Of a stretch of 64,000 nt of DNA, positions 1 to 7,784 are shown in pieces. Under the pieces are notes generated by a model, which did not search any database, was not told where the DNA came from, and saw only the letters and a list, made by a program, of their open reading frames with translations. Positions within the stretch are counted from its first letter, which is position 1, and each line of letters begins with the position of its first letter. The stretch lies in contig CAKSNL010000001.1 in NCBI GenBank assembly GCA_934476235.1, forward strand, positions 124,001 through 188,000, written 5' to 3'. A program made the translations under genes and the position numbers. The stretch comes from an uncultured Clostridia bacterium (GTDB lineage Bacteria; Bacillota; Clostridia; CAKSNL01; HGM11501).

Positions 1-1
1 T

Positions 2-544
2 TGGTATGACGTTGTAGCTTTGAGCTATCCGGCACAGGCTTCCACAAACAAGGTCGTTATCGTTGACAATACTCCGATTGACACAGCATTTGCTGTTGAC
101 ACCGAGACAACCGAGGACACCGGCATTACAAGAGAAGCATTTTCGGTTCTCACATATGATATGTTGGACGGCGCCGGAAAAATAAGCCGGGCACGGACGC
201 TTTCAACGGGATTTTCAGATGTCAGCAACGAAAAAATAAACGCACTTGCCGGAATGGAAATCATCTCGGGAAGAGGCGAAAACATCTTTGCACCGAACGA
301 CAAAATCACAGCAGAAGAAGCAGCGGTAATCCTCTCCCGTGCGGCAAAATATTTAAATGTCGAGCTTCCTTCGGTTAAGATCGATCCCGAAGCAGAGGAA
401 TTCAAGGACGTATCCGAGTGGGCACTTCCCGCAGTTGCAAGCCTTAAGACCGCAAACGTTATGGAGCTTACCGCTCCCAAGGCTAACGTAACAGCATCGG
501 ACGCAGCAAAGGCAATCGAAAACTTTTCGGCATTAAACAAGTAA
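2..544 (+). CDS. SLH-domain surface protein, C-terminal fragment
   Basis: The frame is open to the left edge of the window, so the N terminus lies outside; about 181 residues remain. Two S-layer-homology-like units are visible in this fragment. One begins at FSDVSNEKINALAGMEII and runs through an AEEAAVILSRAAKYL helix. The second begins at EFKDVSEWALPAVASL. SLH units usually hold secreted proteins to cell-wall polysaccharide, and a C-terminal SLH block is a common arrangement. The function of the missing part cannot be told. The gene converges on the next one across a shared terminator. Confidence 0.75.
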   Translation, partial: WYDVVALSYPAQASTNKVVIVDNTPIDTAFAVDTETTEDTGITREAFSVLTYDMLDGAGKISRARTLSTGFSDVSNEKINALAGMEIISGRGENIFAPNDKITAEEAAVILSRAAKYLNVELPSVKIDPEAEEFKDVSEWALPAVASLKTANVMELTAPKANVTASDAAKAIENFSALNK

Positions 545-572
545 TTTTCTCTCCACCCTTAGATTATTTTAT

Positions 573-619
573 AAAAGAGCGGGGCGCTTAAGGAAAATCC
601 TTAAGCGCCCCGCTCTTTT
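573..619. terminator. bidirectional terminator between convergent genes
   Basis: A perfect 22-bp inverted repeat (573-594 with 598-619) closes on a 3-base loop. It has an A-run on the left flank and a T-run on the right. It serves both the SLH gene on the plus strand and the beta-helix gene on the minus strand. Confidence 0.93.
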
Positions 620-1917
620 TATTTCACCGCCCAGCTTTGCCATGTGCCGTTTATTAAGGCTCTGTATGCAAAATATTTTTTGCCCATAAATTTCTGAAGC
701 GTGATATCTCCGCTCCTCGTGACCTCAAGCATGCCGGAGTCGCTCACGCCGGGGAAATTGCTTCCGCCGAAGCCCTTGGTAAGATCCGTTTCATATATTC
801 CGGGGATAACGGCGTTGTTGAAGTTATACGATTTATCGAATATCTTAGCCGGAGAACCGCCCGAAACACTGACGATAGACTCAGAATCGTTCCTGAAATA
901 TTTAACATTGCCCTTGTTCATATCTGCCGGCACACGTACATTCAAAAACGAGGAGTACGGAAGCTCAATGTTTGAAAAATCAAGGTTCGTTTCGCCGCCT
1001 ATCACGAGCCCGTTTAACTGAAAGCTGCACTCGGGCGCGCCGGCATAAAAGATGCACCTGGGGAACTGTGCCTGAAGCTCCGGGCGGTAAACTCCGCTGT
1101 TGGTAATCCAGAGCATATTGGTGATAAGCACATTGTAACGGGGATTTTTGATCTTAAATCCGTAGCGGTATGTGTCAACCTGGGGAGAATCGAACAAAAT
1201 GTGATAACCGTCTATTTCCGCGTAGACGGAGTTTTCAACCAGGGAGCTGTCGCGAAGCCATGCGTTACACTGCGTGAATCTTCCGCTGATCGTATAAAAC
1301 GCGGTTTCGAAATTCACGACCTCGACCATTTCGCAGCGCGTGTCATGCGCGTTATCGTAAACGCCTATAGTGCCCTTTATGCCGAAGTCATTTTCTATAA
1401 GAACGTTTCTTATATAGGACTGCCCGTCCGCTCTATCCTCCGTTCTTGTGACAATGCCCTTTTCGAGCACATTTTTCAAAATGAAATCGGAAAATTCAAC
1501 ATGCCTCGTCTTATAAATGCCGATACCGTTTTTCGCGCAGTTATTTGCGTTGATGTATCCGCCCTTGATATACGAATTAAACGTATATCCCGAGCCGACA
1601 AAGCCGCGGCGGAGCGTTATGAAATAGTCGCGCACCGCGGTGCTTGAAAGCTTAAACTCCGCATTTGCCGCAAGTGTAACATAACATTCGTTCGGAAAGC
1701 TTATCGTTTCCGAAAAAAGATATGTACCGCTCGGGAAATAAATCGGCGTGCCGGAATCTTTCATTATGTATTTTTCCATGACCTTATCGTTTAACACCGT
1801 GCCGCCGTTGTTAAACCCGTATTCAAGCGCGTTAATGGTTCCCGCCTCGGCAGATACCGGCACCAGAAAAAACGCCGTAATAATAAGAATGAGCAAGATA
1901 CATTTTATTTTTTTCAT
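619..1917 (-). CDS. secreted right-handed beta-helix protein with tail-spike-like C terminus
   Basis: 432 residues. Residues 1-25 form a signal peptide (basic MKKIK start, hydrophobic core, Ala-rich end). The body starts with a pectate-lyase-3-like opening (NALEYGFNNGG, then IYFPSGTYLFSETI) and continues as short strands typical of parallel beta-helices. The last 60 residues (from GIYETDLTKGFGG to NGTWQSWAVK) resemble the knob domain that ends many phage tail fibres, with the usual terminal W..W pattern. A polysaccharide lyase, hydrolase or binding role is plausible; no catalytic set could be assigned. The ATG has a GGAGGG site 7 bases upstream and its own promoter. There are no phage genes nearby. 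Confidence 0.6.
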   Translation of the reverse strand: MKKIKCILLILIITAFFLVPVSAEAGTINALEYGFNNGGTVLNDKVMEKYIMKDSGTPIYFPSGTYLFSETISFPNECYVTLAANAEFKLSSTAVRDYFITLRRGFVGSGYTFNSYIKGGYINANNCAKNGIGIYKTRHVEFSDFILKNVLEKGIVTRTEDRADGQSYIRNVLIENDFGIKGTIGVYDNAHDTRCEMVEVVNFETAFYTISGRFTQCNAWLRDSSLVENSVYAEIDGYHILFDSPQVDTYRYGFKIKNPRYNVLITNMLWITNSGVYRPELQAQFPRCIFYAGAPECSFQLNGLVIGGETNLDFSNIELPYSSFLNVRVPADMNKGNVKYFRNDSESIVSVSGGSPAKIFDKSYNFNNAVIPGIYETDLTKGFGGSNFPGVSDSGMLEVTRSGDITLQKFMGKKYFAYRALINGTWQSWAVK

Positions 1918-1947
1918 ATTCGTCCCTCCGAATGAATTTATGCCTTA

Positions 1948-1976
1948 ATTATATTGTATTTAAGAAAAAAAGTCAA
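1948..1976 (-). promoter_or_regulatory. sigma-A promoter of the beta-helix gene
   Basis: On the minus strand, TTGACT (1976-1971) and TATAAT (1953-1948) are separated by 17 bases, 31 bases upstream of the start codon. The -35 box abuts the U-tract of the fumarate-operon terminator. Confidence 0.8.
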
Positions 1977-2004
1977 TAAAAAAGCGGCGGAAATTTTCCG
2001 CCGC
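1974..2004 (-). terminator. terminator of the mdh-hdr-flx-frd-fum operon
   Basis: The hairpin GCGGCGGAAA / TTTCCGCCGC (1984-2004) is followed in the minus direction by a run of six U. It lies 8 bases past the fumB stop and is the first clear terminator after the mdh promoter. Confidence 0.88.
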
Positions 2005-2011
2005 ATAAAAA

Positions 2012-2575
2012 TCACTTATTCACGCTCGCGAGATATTCTTTTCTGCCCTCCTCGTAAAGGTTATTGCCCTCAGAGTCGATTACGACAACAAGGGGCATAT
2101 CCTCAACGTAAAGCCTTCTGAGCGCCTCGGACTGAAGATCCTCGTATGCCACAAGCTCGCACTTTTTAATGCACTTTGCCAAAAGTGCGCCCGCGCCGCC
2201 GATTGCTCCGAAGTAAACGCCCGAATACTTCTTCATAGCGTCCACCACCTCGGGAAGGCGCGCGCCTTTTCCGATCATTCCTCTTGCTCCGACGCTCATC
2301 ATAGTGGGAGCGTAAGCGTCCATACGTCCGCTCGTTGTCGGTCCCGCAGAACCGATTATGTGACCGGGCTTTGCCGGTGTGGGACCTACATAGTATATAG
2401 TCGCGTCCGTCGGGTCGAAGGGAAGCTTCTCACCGCGCGCAAGCGCTTCGCACATTCTCTTGTGACCCGCGTCACGCGAGGTATAAATGGTTCCGGTCAG
2501 CAAGACCTTGTCTCCGGCATGGAGAGTTTTTGCAAGCTCCTCTGTAAGAGGGAGCGTTATATGCTTTTCACCCAT
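2012..2575 (-). CDS. fumB: class I fumarate hydratase, beta subunit
   Basis: 187 residues, matching the C-terminal half of iron-sulfur (class I) fumarases and the beta subunit of L(+)-tartrate dehydratase. Diagnostic stretches are YVGPTPAKPGHIIGSAGPTT, SGRMD, GKGARLPEV and the FGAIGGAGALLA segment. With the alpha subunit it interconverts malate and fumarate in the cytosol. The start codon directly follows the fumA stop and the GGAGGTG site lies inside fumA, so the two are translationally coupled. In two-subunit enzymes fumarase and tartrate dehydratase are hard to separate by sequence. The neighbouring malate dehydrogenase and fumarate reductase argue for fumarase. Confidence 0.9.
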   Translation of the reverse strand: MGEKHITLPLTEELAKTLHAGDKVLLTGTIYTSRDAGHKRMCEALARGEKLPFDPTDATIYYVGPTPAKPGHIIGSAGPTTSGRMDAYAPTMMSVGARGMIGKGARLPEVVDAMKKYSGVYFGAIGGAGALLAKCIKKCELVAYEDLQSEALRRLYVEDMPLVVVIDSEGNNLYEEGRKEYLASVNK

Positions 2576-3418
2576 TTATATCACCTCCGTTTTATGGCGT
2601 GTAACATGGCAGTTGATATTTACCGCGCAAGGCATGCCGGCAATATGAGTCGGCATTGTCTCGATATTTAATGCGATCGCCGTTGTCTTTCCGCCGAAGC
2701 CCTGAGGTCCGATTCCGAGCTTGTTGACTTTTTCAAGCATCTCGTCCTCAAGGTCAGCATAGTAAGGATCGGGGTTGTGCGAGCCCAGGTCTCTCATAAG
2801 AGCCTTCTTTGCAAGGAGCGCGCATTTATCGAACGTTCCGCCGATTCCGACGCCGACTACCATGGGCGGACAGGGGTTCGGACCCGCCGTTTCAACAGCC
2901 TCAAGAATGAAATTCTTGATTCCGTCAAGTCCCGCGGAGGGCTTGAACATTCTTATCATGCTCATGTTTTCGCTTCCGAAGCCCTTGGGTCCTACCGTAA
3001 TTTTAATGTTCTCACCGGGCACGATCTCCGTATAAAGCATAGCCGGTGTATTGTCGCCGGTATTGCCTCTTCTTATCGGGTCCGCAACAACGGACTTTCT
3101 TAAATATCCGTTTGTATAGCCGCGGCGCACGCCCTCGTTCACCGCCTCCGTAAGGTCTCCCCCTACAAGGTGAACATCCTGTCCGATCTCAAGGAACACA
3201 CACGCAACGCCTGTGTCCTGGCATATCGGAACATTCTCGGAATCCGCAATCTCGTAATTCTTCACGATATTGTCAAGTATTCCCTTGGCAATGTCGCCGT
3301 CCTCTGCAGCGCGGCAGGACTGTATCGCACACTTAACGTCCTCGGGAAGGTGCGTGTTTGCCTCGATACAAAGTCTCTCGATAACGTCCGTTAATTCGCT
3401 AACGTTAATCTCACGCAT
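2576..3418 (-). CDS. fumA: class I fumarate hydratase, alpha subunit
   Basis: 280 residues, the catalytic iron-sulfur subunit. The oxygen-sensitive 4Fe-4S cluster should be held by the Cys of VPICQDTG (about residue 66) and by two Cys in the NPCPPMVVGVGIGGTFDKC region. The substrate-binding GDNTPAMLYTEIVPG and GPKGFGSENMS segments are present. A GAAAGGATTG ribosome site precedes the ATG. It lies 35 bases after the exchanger gene and is coupled to fumB. Use of the oxygen-labile class I enzyme fits an obligate anaerobe. Confidence 0.92.
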   Translation of the reverse strand: MREINVSELTDVIERLCIEANTHLPEDVKCAIQSCRAAEDGDIAKGILDNIVKNYEIADSENVPICQDTGVACVFLEIGQDVHLVGGDLTEAVNEGVRRGYTNGYLRKSVVADPIRRGNTGDNTPAMLYTEIVPGENIKITVGPKGFGSENMSMIRMFKPSAGLDGIKNFILEAVETAGPNPCPPMVVGVGIGGTFDKCALLAKKALMRDLGSHNPDPYYADLEDEMLEKVNKLGIGPQGFGGKTTAIALNIETMPTHIAGMPCAVNINCHVTRHKTEVI

Positions 3419-3453
3419 TTATATCAATCCTTTCTTTATTTTGTAAAGACCAA

Positions 3454-4605
3454 TTACATAAACAAGCCGATAAACTGGTTTGCAAGTATTACGCAGACAA
3501 GCGCGATGGGATATGTCGCCGCGTAAGCCGATGCAACATCGTCCGTTCCGGTAACGCTGATGAGTGTTCCGAGCGCCGGTGTGCTTGTCATACCGCCGCA
3601 TATAGAGCCTAAGGTGTTGAAAATTCTGAGCTTTAATACCTTTGACGCAATGATATAGCCGATTATCATCGGAACCAATGTTATTATTGCCCCATATAAG
3701 AAAAGTATTGCACCCTGTTCTTTTAATGTTTCAATAAATCCTGCGCCCGCCGCGGTACCTGCTCCCAAAAGGAACATGCAAAGACCGAACTCTCTCATAC
3801 ATTCAAGCGCGCTCTTTTCAACCTTTAAGCTTAAGTTTCCGATGTGCCCGAAATGACCCAGTATAAGACCCGCAATCAAAGGACCGCCCGATGTTCCGAG
3901 CGAGAACTTCGCTCCGCCCGGAAGCGGAATATTGATTTTTGCAAGGATAATTCCAAGAACGATTGCAAGCGCAAGCGGGAAGAATCCCAGAAGGTCAGCC
4001 TTAAAGTATTCTTTTTTGCTCTTTTTAAGGTCAACACCTGCCGCAGCTTCAAACTCTTCTCTTTCCTTTGCCATATCAAGCTTTAAGAACTTGGGAACGA
4101 GCTGAACGAAAAGAACAACGCCGATAACACCGAAGGGATACGCGATTCCGTATCCGACGGACGCCATCTCGCTTCCCGTCGCCTCAAGAGCCGCCGCAAG
4201 ACCGGGTGTGCTTGTGAGCGCACCGGACATCATTCCGACCGCGATATCCGTGGGAACGCCGGTGATCTTTATTATCGCAACGGTCGTCAGCGCACCGGCA
4301 AGAATAATGATAAAGCCCAAAAGAATATAGTTTTTCGCGTTTACCTTAAAGTTTCTGAAAAATTTCGGACCCGCAATGAACCCGACGGAGGTTACGAAAA
4401 GGATAAGACCCATTTCCTGAATCTCCTTGGGAACTGAATATCCGAAATGACCGAAGACCAGCGCTACGAGGAGAACCCCCGCAGTGCCGATCTCAATGCC
4501 CTTGATTTTGATACTTCCGATCAGGTAACCGATTACGGCTACCAGGAAAACAACCATGAGCGAATGGCTCATTACATTGTCAACAAACTGTGATAAAAAT
4601 TCCAT
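3454..4605 (-). CDS. AspT/YidE-type dicarboxylate or aspartate exchanger
   Basis: 383 residues, a polytopic inner-membrane protein with two homologous halves of about five helices. Each half contains a conserved re-entrant motif (GMMSGALTSTPGLAAAL near residue 125 and GSICGGMTSTPALGTLI near residue 335). This duplication marks the AspT/YbjL/YidE permease family, whose AspT member swaps aspartate for alanine. The TrkA-C domains that usually separate the halves are absent; only a charged linker of about 35 residues remains. Its position between frdA and fumA suggests C4-dicarboxylate traffic, for example aspartate, malate or fumarate in and succinate out. The substrate is inferred from context only. 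AGGAGAG precedes the ATG. Confidence 0.75.
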   Translation of the reverse strand: MEFLSQFVDNVMSHSLMVVFLVAVIGYLIGSIKIKGIEIGTAGVLLVALVFGHFGYSVPKEIQEMGLILFVTSVGFIAGPKFFRNFKVNAKNYILLGFIIILAGALTTVAIIKITGVPTDIAVGMMSGALTSTPGLAAALEATGSEMASVGYGIAYPFGVIGVVLFVQLVPKFLKLDMAKEREEFEAAAGVDLKKSKKEYFKADLLGFFPLALAIVLGIILAKINIPLPGGAKFSLGTSGGPLIAGLILGHFGHIGNLSLKVEKSALECMREFGLCMFLLGAGTAAGAGFIETLKEQGAILFLYGAIITLVPMIIGYIIASKVLKLRIFNTLGSICGGMTSTPALGTLISVTGTDDVASAYAATYPIALVCVILANQFIGLFM

Positions 4606-4620
4606 TTTCCCCGCTCTCCT

Positions 4621-6228
4621 TTATCTTTCGTGACGAGCATATTTGGGCAAAAGAAGCGGAGAGGTCTCTCCCGTTTCAATTCCCGCCTTTTTAAGCTCTT
4701 CAGCGTATTTTTCGATGTGAGAAAGCGTCATTTTCCCAAGCGAAACTTCCTTCGCACGTCTTGCCGCCGCTTTTCCGGCGTTTCTTCCGAATACGATTAT
4801 GTCAAGAAGCGAGTTGCCCATAAGTCTGTTTCTTCCGTGGATTCCGCCGACTGCCTCGCCCGCAACCAGAAGGTTGCCGATAGCCTTGGTGTAGCCCTCG
4901 CCGCCGATCTCAAGTCCGCCGTTCTGATAGTGAAGCGTCGGATAAACCAAAATCGGCTTCTTTCTCATGTCGATGTCGTAGTTAAGATACATTCTGAGCA
5001 TTGCGGGAATTCTCTTCTCGATTGTTCCCTCGCCGCCGATCGCCTCGATCATGGGAGTGTCAAGCCATACGCCGGAGCCTAAAGGAGTGGTAACTCCCTT
5101 GCCGCGCGCCGTGCACTCACGAATGATGGACGCCGCCGCAACGTCACGCGTTTCAAGCGGATGCATGAACGCTTCGCCGTCACAGTTGACCAGCATTGCG
5201 CCGAGCGATCTCACCTTCTCGGTTACAAGCGCGCCGAATATCTGCGAAGGATATGCAACGCCTGTCGGGTGATACTGAATGGTATCCTGATAAAGGAGCG
5301 GTGCGCCCGCACGGTAACCCATGATGAGTCCGTCCGCCGTTGCTCCGTAGTGGTTCGAGGTCGGGAAATGCTGATAGTGAAGTCTTCCCGCGCCGCCTGT
5401 CGCGATGATGACCGTCTTTGCTCTTGCAACAAGATATTCGTCGGTCTCCATGTTCAAAAGAACCGCACCGGCAACAAGTCCGTTCTCGTCCTTAATAAGC
5501 TCGACCGCAGCGGTAAAGTCCGCAACCGGAATCTTTCTGTTCAGCACTTCGTCACGGAGAGTTCTCATGATCTCTGCTCCGGAATAGTCTTTGCAGGCAT
5601 GCATTCTCTTTCTCGATGTTCCGCCGCCGTGGGTTGTAACCATCTCGCCGTCCTTCGTCTTATCGAACATAACGCCCAGATTGCTGAGCCAAGCGATAGC
5701 GTCGGGCGCCTCCATAACAAGACGTCTCAAAAGCTCGGGACGTGCGGCAAAGTGACCGCCGCCGAATGCGTCAAGATAATGTCTTGCCGGGGAATCGTTC
5801 GGCTTGTCAGCCGCCTGGATTCCGCCCTCAGCCATCATGGTGTTCGCGTCGCCTATTCTGAGCTTTGTCGCAATCATAACGTTCGCGCCGGCTTCGGATG
5901 CCTCTATCGCCGCAGAGCAGCCCGCTCCGCCGCCGCCGATTACCAGCACGTCAACGTCATAGTCAATTTTGTTAAGGTCAATATCCTTGCCTAAAAGGCG
6001 GCTGTTGCTCATCAAAAGATTGCAAAGCTCAACCGGCGCCTTTTCGCCTTTGTTGGGTCCGATTTTTATTTCAGCAAAGCCCTCGGGTCTGTAATCGGGA
6101 TGAAATTCCTTTAAGAGTGCGTCCTTTTCCTCGGCGCTCATTCTTTTGGGTTCCATTCCCAAACGGGCGCTTCTTGTAGCTTCAACTTTCTTTACGGATT
6201 GCTCCATGCTTTCTGTAAACATCGTCAC
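4621..6228 (-). CDS. frdA: soluble fumarate reductase flavoprotein subunit
   Basis: 535 residues. The FAD-binding Rossmann motif GGGGAGCSAA lies at residues 98-107, after an unusual N-terminal extension of about 90 residues. The catalytic landmarks of the fumarate reductase/succinate dehydrogenase family are all present: YHPTG, EKVRSLGAML, the histidine of LHYQNGG and the arginines of HGRNRLMGNSL. The GGGTSRKRMH segment fits the covalent-flavin/active-site region. No membrane-anchor genes (frdC/D) lie nearby, so the enzyme is probably cytosolic, like the thiol-dependent TfrA of methanogens. It follows frdB by 6 bases. The direction (reduction) is inferred from the operon. Confidence 0.9.
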   Translation of the reverse strand: MTMFTESMEQSVKKVEATRSARLGMEPKRMSAEEKDALLKEFHPDYRPEGFAEIKIGPNKGEKAPVELCNLLMSNSRLLGKDIDLNKIDYDVDVLVIGGGGAGCSAAIEASEAGANVMIATKLRIGDANTMMAEGGIQAADKPNDSPARHYLDAFGGGHFAARPELLRRLVMEAPDAIAWLSNLGVMFDKTKDGEMVTTHGGGTSRKRMHACKDYSGAEIMRTLRDEVLNRKIPVADFTAAVELIKDENGLVAGAVLLNMETDEYLVARAKTVIIATGGAGRLHYQHFPTSNHYGATADGLIMGYRAGAPLLYQDTIQYHPTGVAYPSQIFGALVTEKVRSLGAMLVNCDGEAFMHPLETRDVAAASIIRECTARGKGVTTPLGSGVWLDTPMIEAIGGEGTIEKRIPAMLRMYLNYDIDMRKKPILVYPTLHYQNGGLEIGGEGYTKAIGNLLVAGEAVGGIHGRNRLMGNSLLDIIVFGRNAGKAAARRAKEVSLGKMTLSHIEKYAEELKKAGIETGETSPLLLPKYARHER

Positions 6229-6234
6229 CCCTCC

Positions 6235-6912
6235 TTATTTCTCTATATCGCGGTTATTGTAAAGCTCCTGCATCTCGCTGATGGGCTTTTGCATAACCTG
6301 TTCTATAAGCTCGTCAAATTTTCCGTGATTGATCTCGTCAACTCTCTCTTCTAAGTGCTTGCACTCGGGAGCGATGTATTTTCCGGTGAGTCTTCTCGCC
6401 AAAAGTCCGACCATGGGATGGCTGATTCCTGCGGGACATCTTACCGAGCAGCAGCCGCAGCCTACGCAGTCAAACGACTCCTCGGCGCACTTTTCAAACT
6501 CGCCTCTCTGAGCATATGCGATATACTGCATAACGTTGAGCTTCTGCGTGCACGCCTTGGTGCAGGCGTTACAGCCGATGCAGGAGTATATTTCGGGATA
6601 AAGCTCCATCATAACTCTCTGATCGGGTCTGATCTCCTCAATATCATAGGTTCTCTTGTCAACCGGGAAGAAGGGTATGCTTGCGATATACATTCCCTCT
6701 TCAACCTGTGTCTGACAAGCAAGGCAGGTCTTAAGCTCGTTCTTGCCCTTGATTCTGTAAATAGTGGCGCAGGCGCCGCAAAAACCGTGACGGCAGCCGC
6801 AGCCTCTTTTTAAGGTGTAGCCGGCATACTCCATCGCCGTCATAATCGTCAGCTCGGCAGGAACCTGATACTTTTTGCCGAACAAAAATATATTTACCAT
6901 ATTTTTTTCCAT
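6235..6912 (-). CDS. frdB: fumarate reductase iron-sulfur subunit
   Basis: 225 residues from the ATG at 6912; an upstream TTG at 6933 is in frame, but AAAGGAG sits 8 bases before the ATG. The N-terminal half has a 2Fe-2S ferredoxin fold (CGCRHGFCGAC plus CLAC). The C-terminal half has two cluster motifs, CIGCNACTKACTQ and CVGCGCCSVRCPAG. The pattern matches FrdB/SdhB and the front part of TfrB. It lacks the CCG cysteine domains that are fused to TfrB in methanogens; here those are supplied by the separate hdrB. It should wire FrdA to the Hdr-Flx complex. The second motif has adjacent cysteines, so its cluster type is uncertain. Confidence 0.9.
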   Translation of the reverse strand: MEKNMVNIFLFGKKYQVPAELTIMTAMEYAGYTLKRGCGCRHGFCGACATIYRIKGKNELKTCLACQTQVEEGMYIASIPFFPVDKRTYDIEEIRPDQRVMMELYPEIYSCIGCNACTKACTQKLNVMQYIAYAQRGEFEKCAEESFDCVGCGCCSVRCPAGISHPMVGLLARRLTGKYIAPECKHLEERVDEINHGKFDELIEQVMQKPISEMQELYNNRDIEK

Positions 6913-6929
6913 AACAGCATTCTCCTTTA

Positions 6930-7784
6930 TCAATATTCGTCCGGAAGCTCATCCACTTCATCGCAGCGGAACACCGGTCCGTCCTTGCAAACATACTTTG
7001 AGCCGATATTGCATCTTCCGCACTTGCCGACTCCGCACTTCATGCGAAGCTCAAGCGTGGTGTATACCTGCTCCTTGGAAAAGCCGAGCTCGGTAAGACC
7101 CTGGAGCACGAACTTTATCATTATGGGAGGTCCGCAGATAAGCGCGGTCTTGTTCGTGTCAAAGCCGATCTCCTTAAGATAGCTCGGAACGAAGCCGACG
7201 TGACCGTCCCATCCCTCCTGCTCTCTGTCTATCGTCAAATAAACATTGGTGTCCTTCTGCTTTGCCCAGACCTCCTGAATCTCACGGAGAGCAACAAGGT
7301 CGTCCTTCGACCTTGAACCGTATAAGATGTCAACCTTTCCGTAATCGTCACGGTTGTCAAACACATAGTTTATAACCGATCTCAACGGAGCAAGTCCGAT
7401 ACCGCCGGCGATAAAGAGAAGATCCTTTCCCTTAAGCTTATCCTCAACCGGGAAATGGTTTCCGTAAGGTCCTCTTATCGCGATCTCGTCACCAACCGAA
7501 AGGCTGTGGAGGTACTCGGTCAGCATACCGCACTTTTTAATGGAGAATTCCTGAAACTCCTTATTTGTCGGCGAAGATGTGATGGAGAACATACCCTCGC
7601 TCACACCGGGTGCGCAAAGCATCGCGCACTGACCGGGCATATGCTCAAACATTTTTCCGCCCTCGGGTGCGTTCACCCTGAAGGTCTTAACGTCCGGAGT
7701 CTCCTCCCTTATATCGGTTATCACGCCGACCTTGGGAATGAGTACGTCCTCAACGTAATTCTTATGACAGGTACATTCACTCAT
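6930..7784 (-). CDS. flxA: NAD(P)H-oxidising flavoprotein of the Flx-Hdr complex
   Basis: 284 residues of the ferredoxin-NADP reductase family, in the branch of dihydroorotate dehydrogenase electron-transfer subunit, AsrB and sulfhydrogenase gamma. FAD binding: MFSITSSP (about residue 68) and the following strands. NAD(P) binding: LFIAGGIGLAPLRSVI and ICGPPIM. A C-terminal 2Fe-2S site has four cysteines starting at CGVGKCGRC. In FlxABCD-HdrABC systems this subunit takes electrons from NADH. Its start shares one base with the flxB stop (TAATG), a sign of translational coupling. Confidence 0.88.
   Translation of the reverse strand: MSECTCHKNYVEDVLIPKVGVITDIREETPDVKTFRVNAPEGGKMFEHMPGQCAMLCAPGVSEGMFSITSSPTNKEFQEFSIKKCGMLTEYLHSLSVGDEIAIRGPYGNHFPVEDKLKGKDLLFIAGGIGLAPLRSVINYVFDNRDDYGKVDILYGSRSKDDLVALREIQEVWAKQKDTNVYLTIDREQEGWDGHVGFVPSYLKEIGFDTNKTALICGPPIMIKFVLQGLTELGFSKEQVYTTLELRMKCGVGKCGRCNIGSKYVCKDGPVFRCDEVDELPDEY

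Noticed and set aside
25..540. Minus-strand open frame of 171 codons opposite the SLH fragment
   Set aside because: It mirrors the codon structure of the SLH gene, which has recognisable repeats. The shared terminator at 573-619 also fits a plus-strand gene ending here.
619..2575. Prophage remnant suggested by the tail-spike-like gene
   Set aside because: There are no capsid, tail, integrase or lysis genes, the gene has a signal peptide and its own promoter, and the neighbours are metabolic.
5161..5994. Plus-strand open frame of 277 codons opposite frdA
   Set aside because: Antisense shadow: Cys/Arg/His-rich composition, no start site signals, and the minus strand has intact fumarate reductase motifs throughout.
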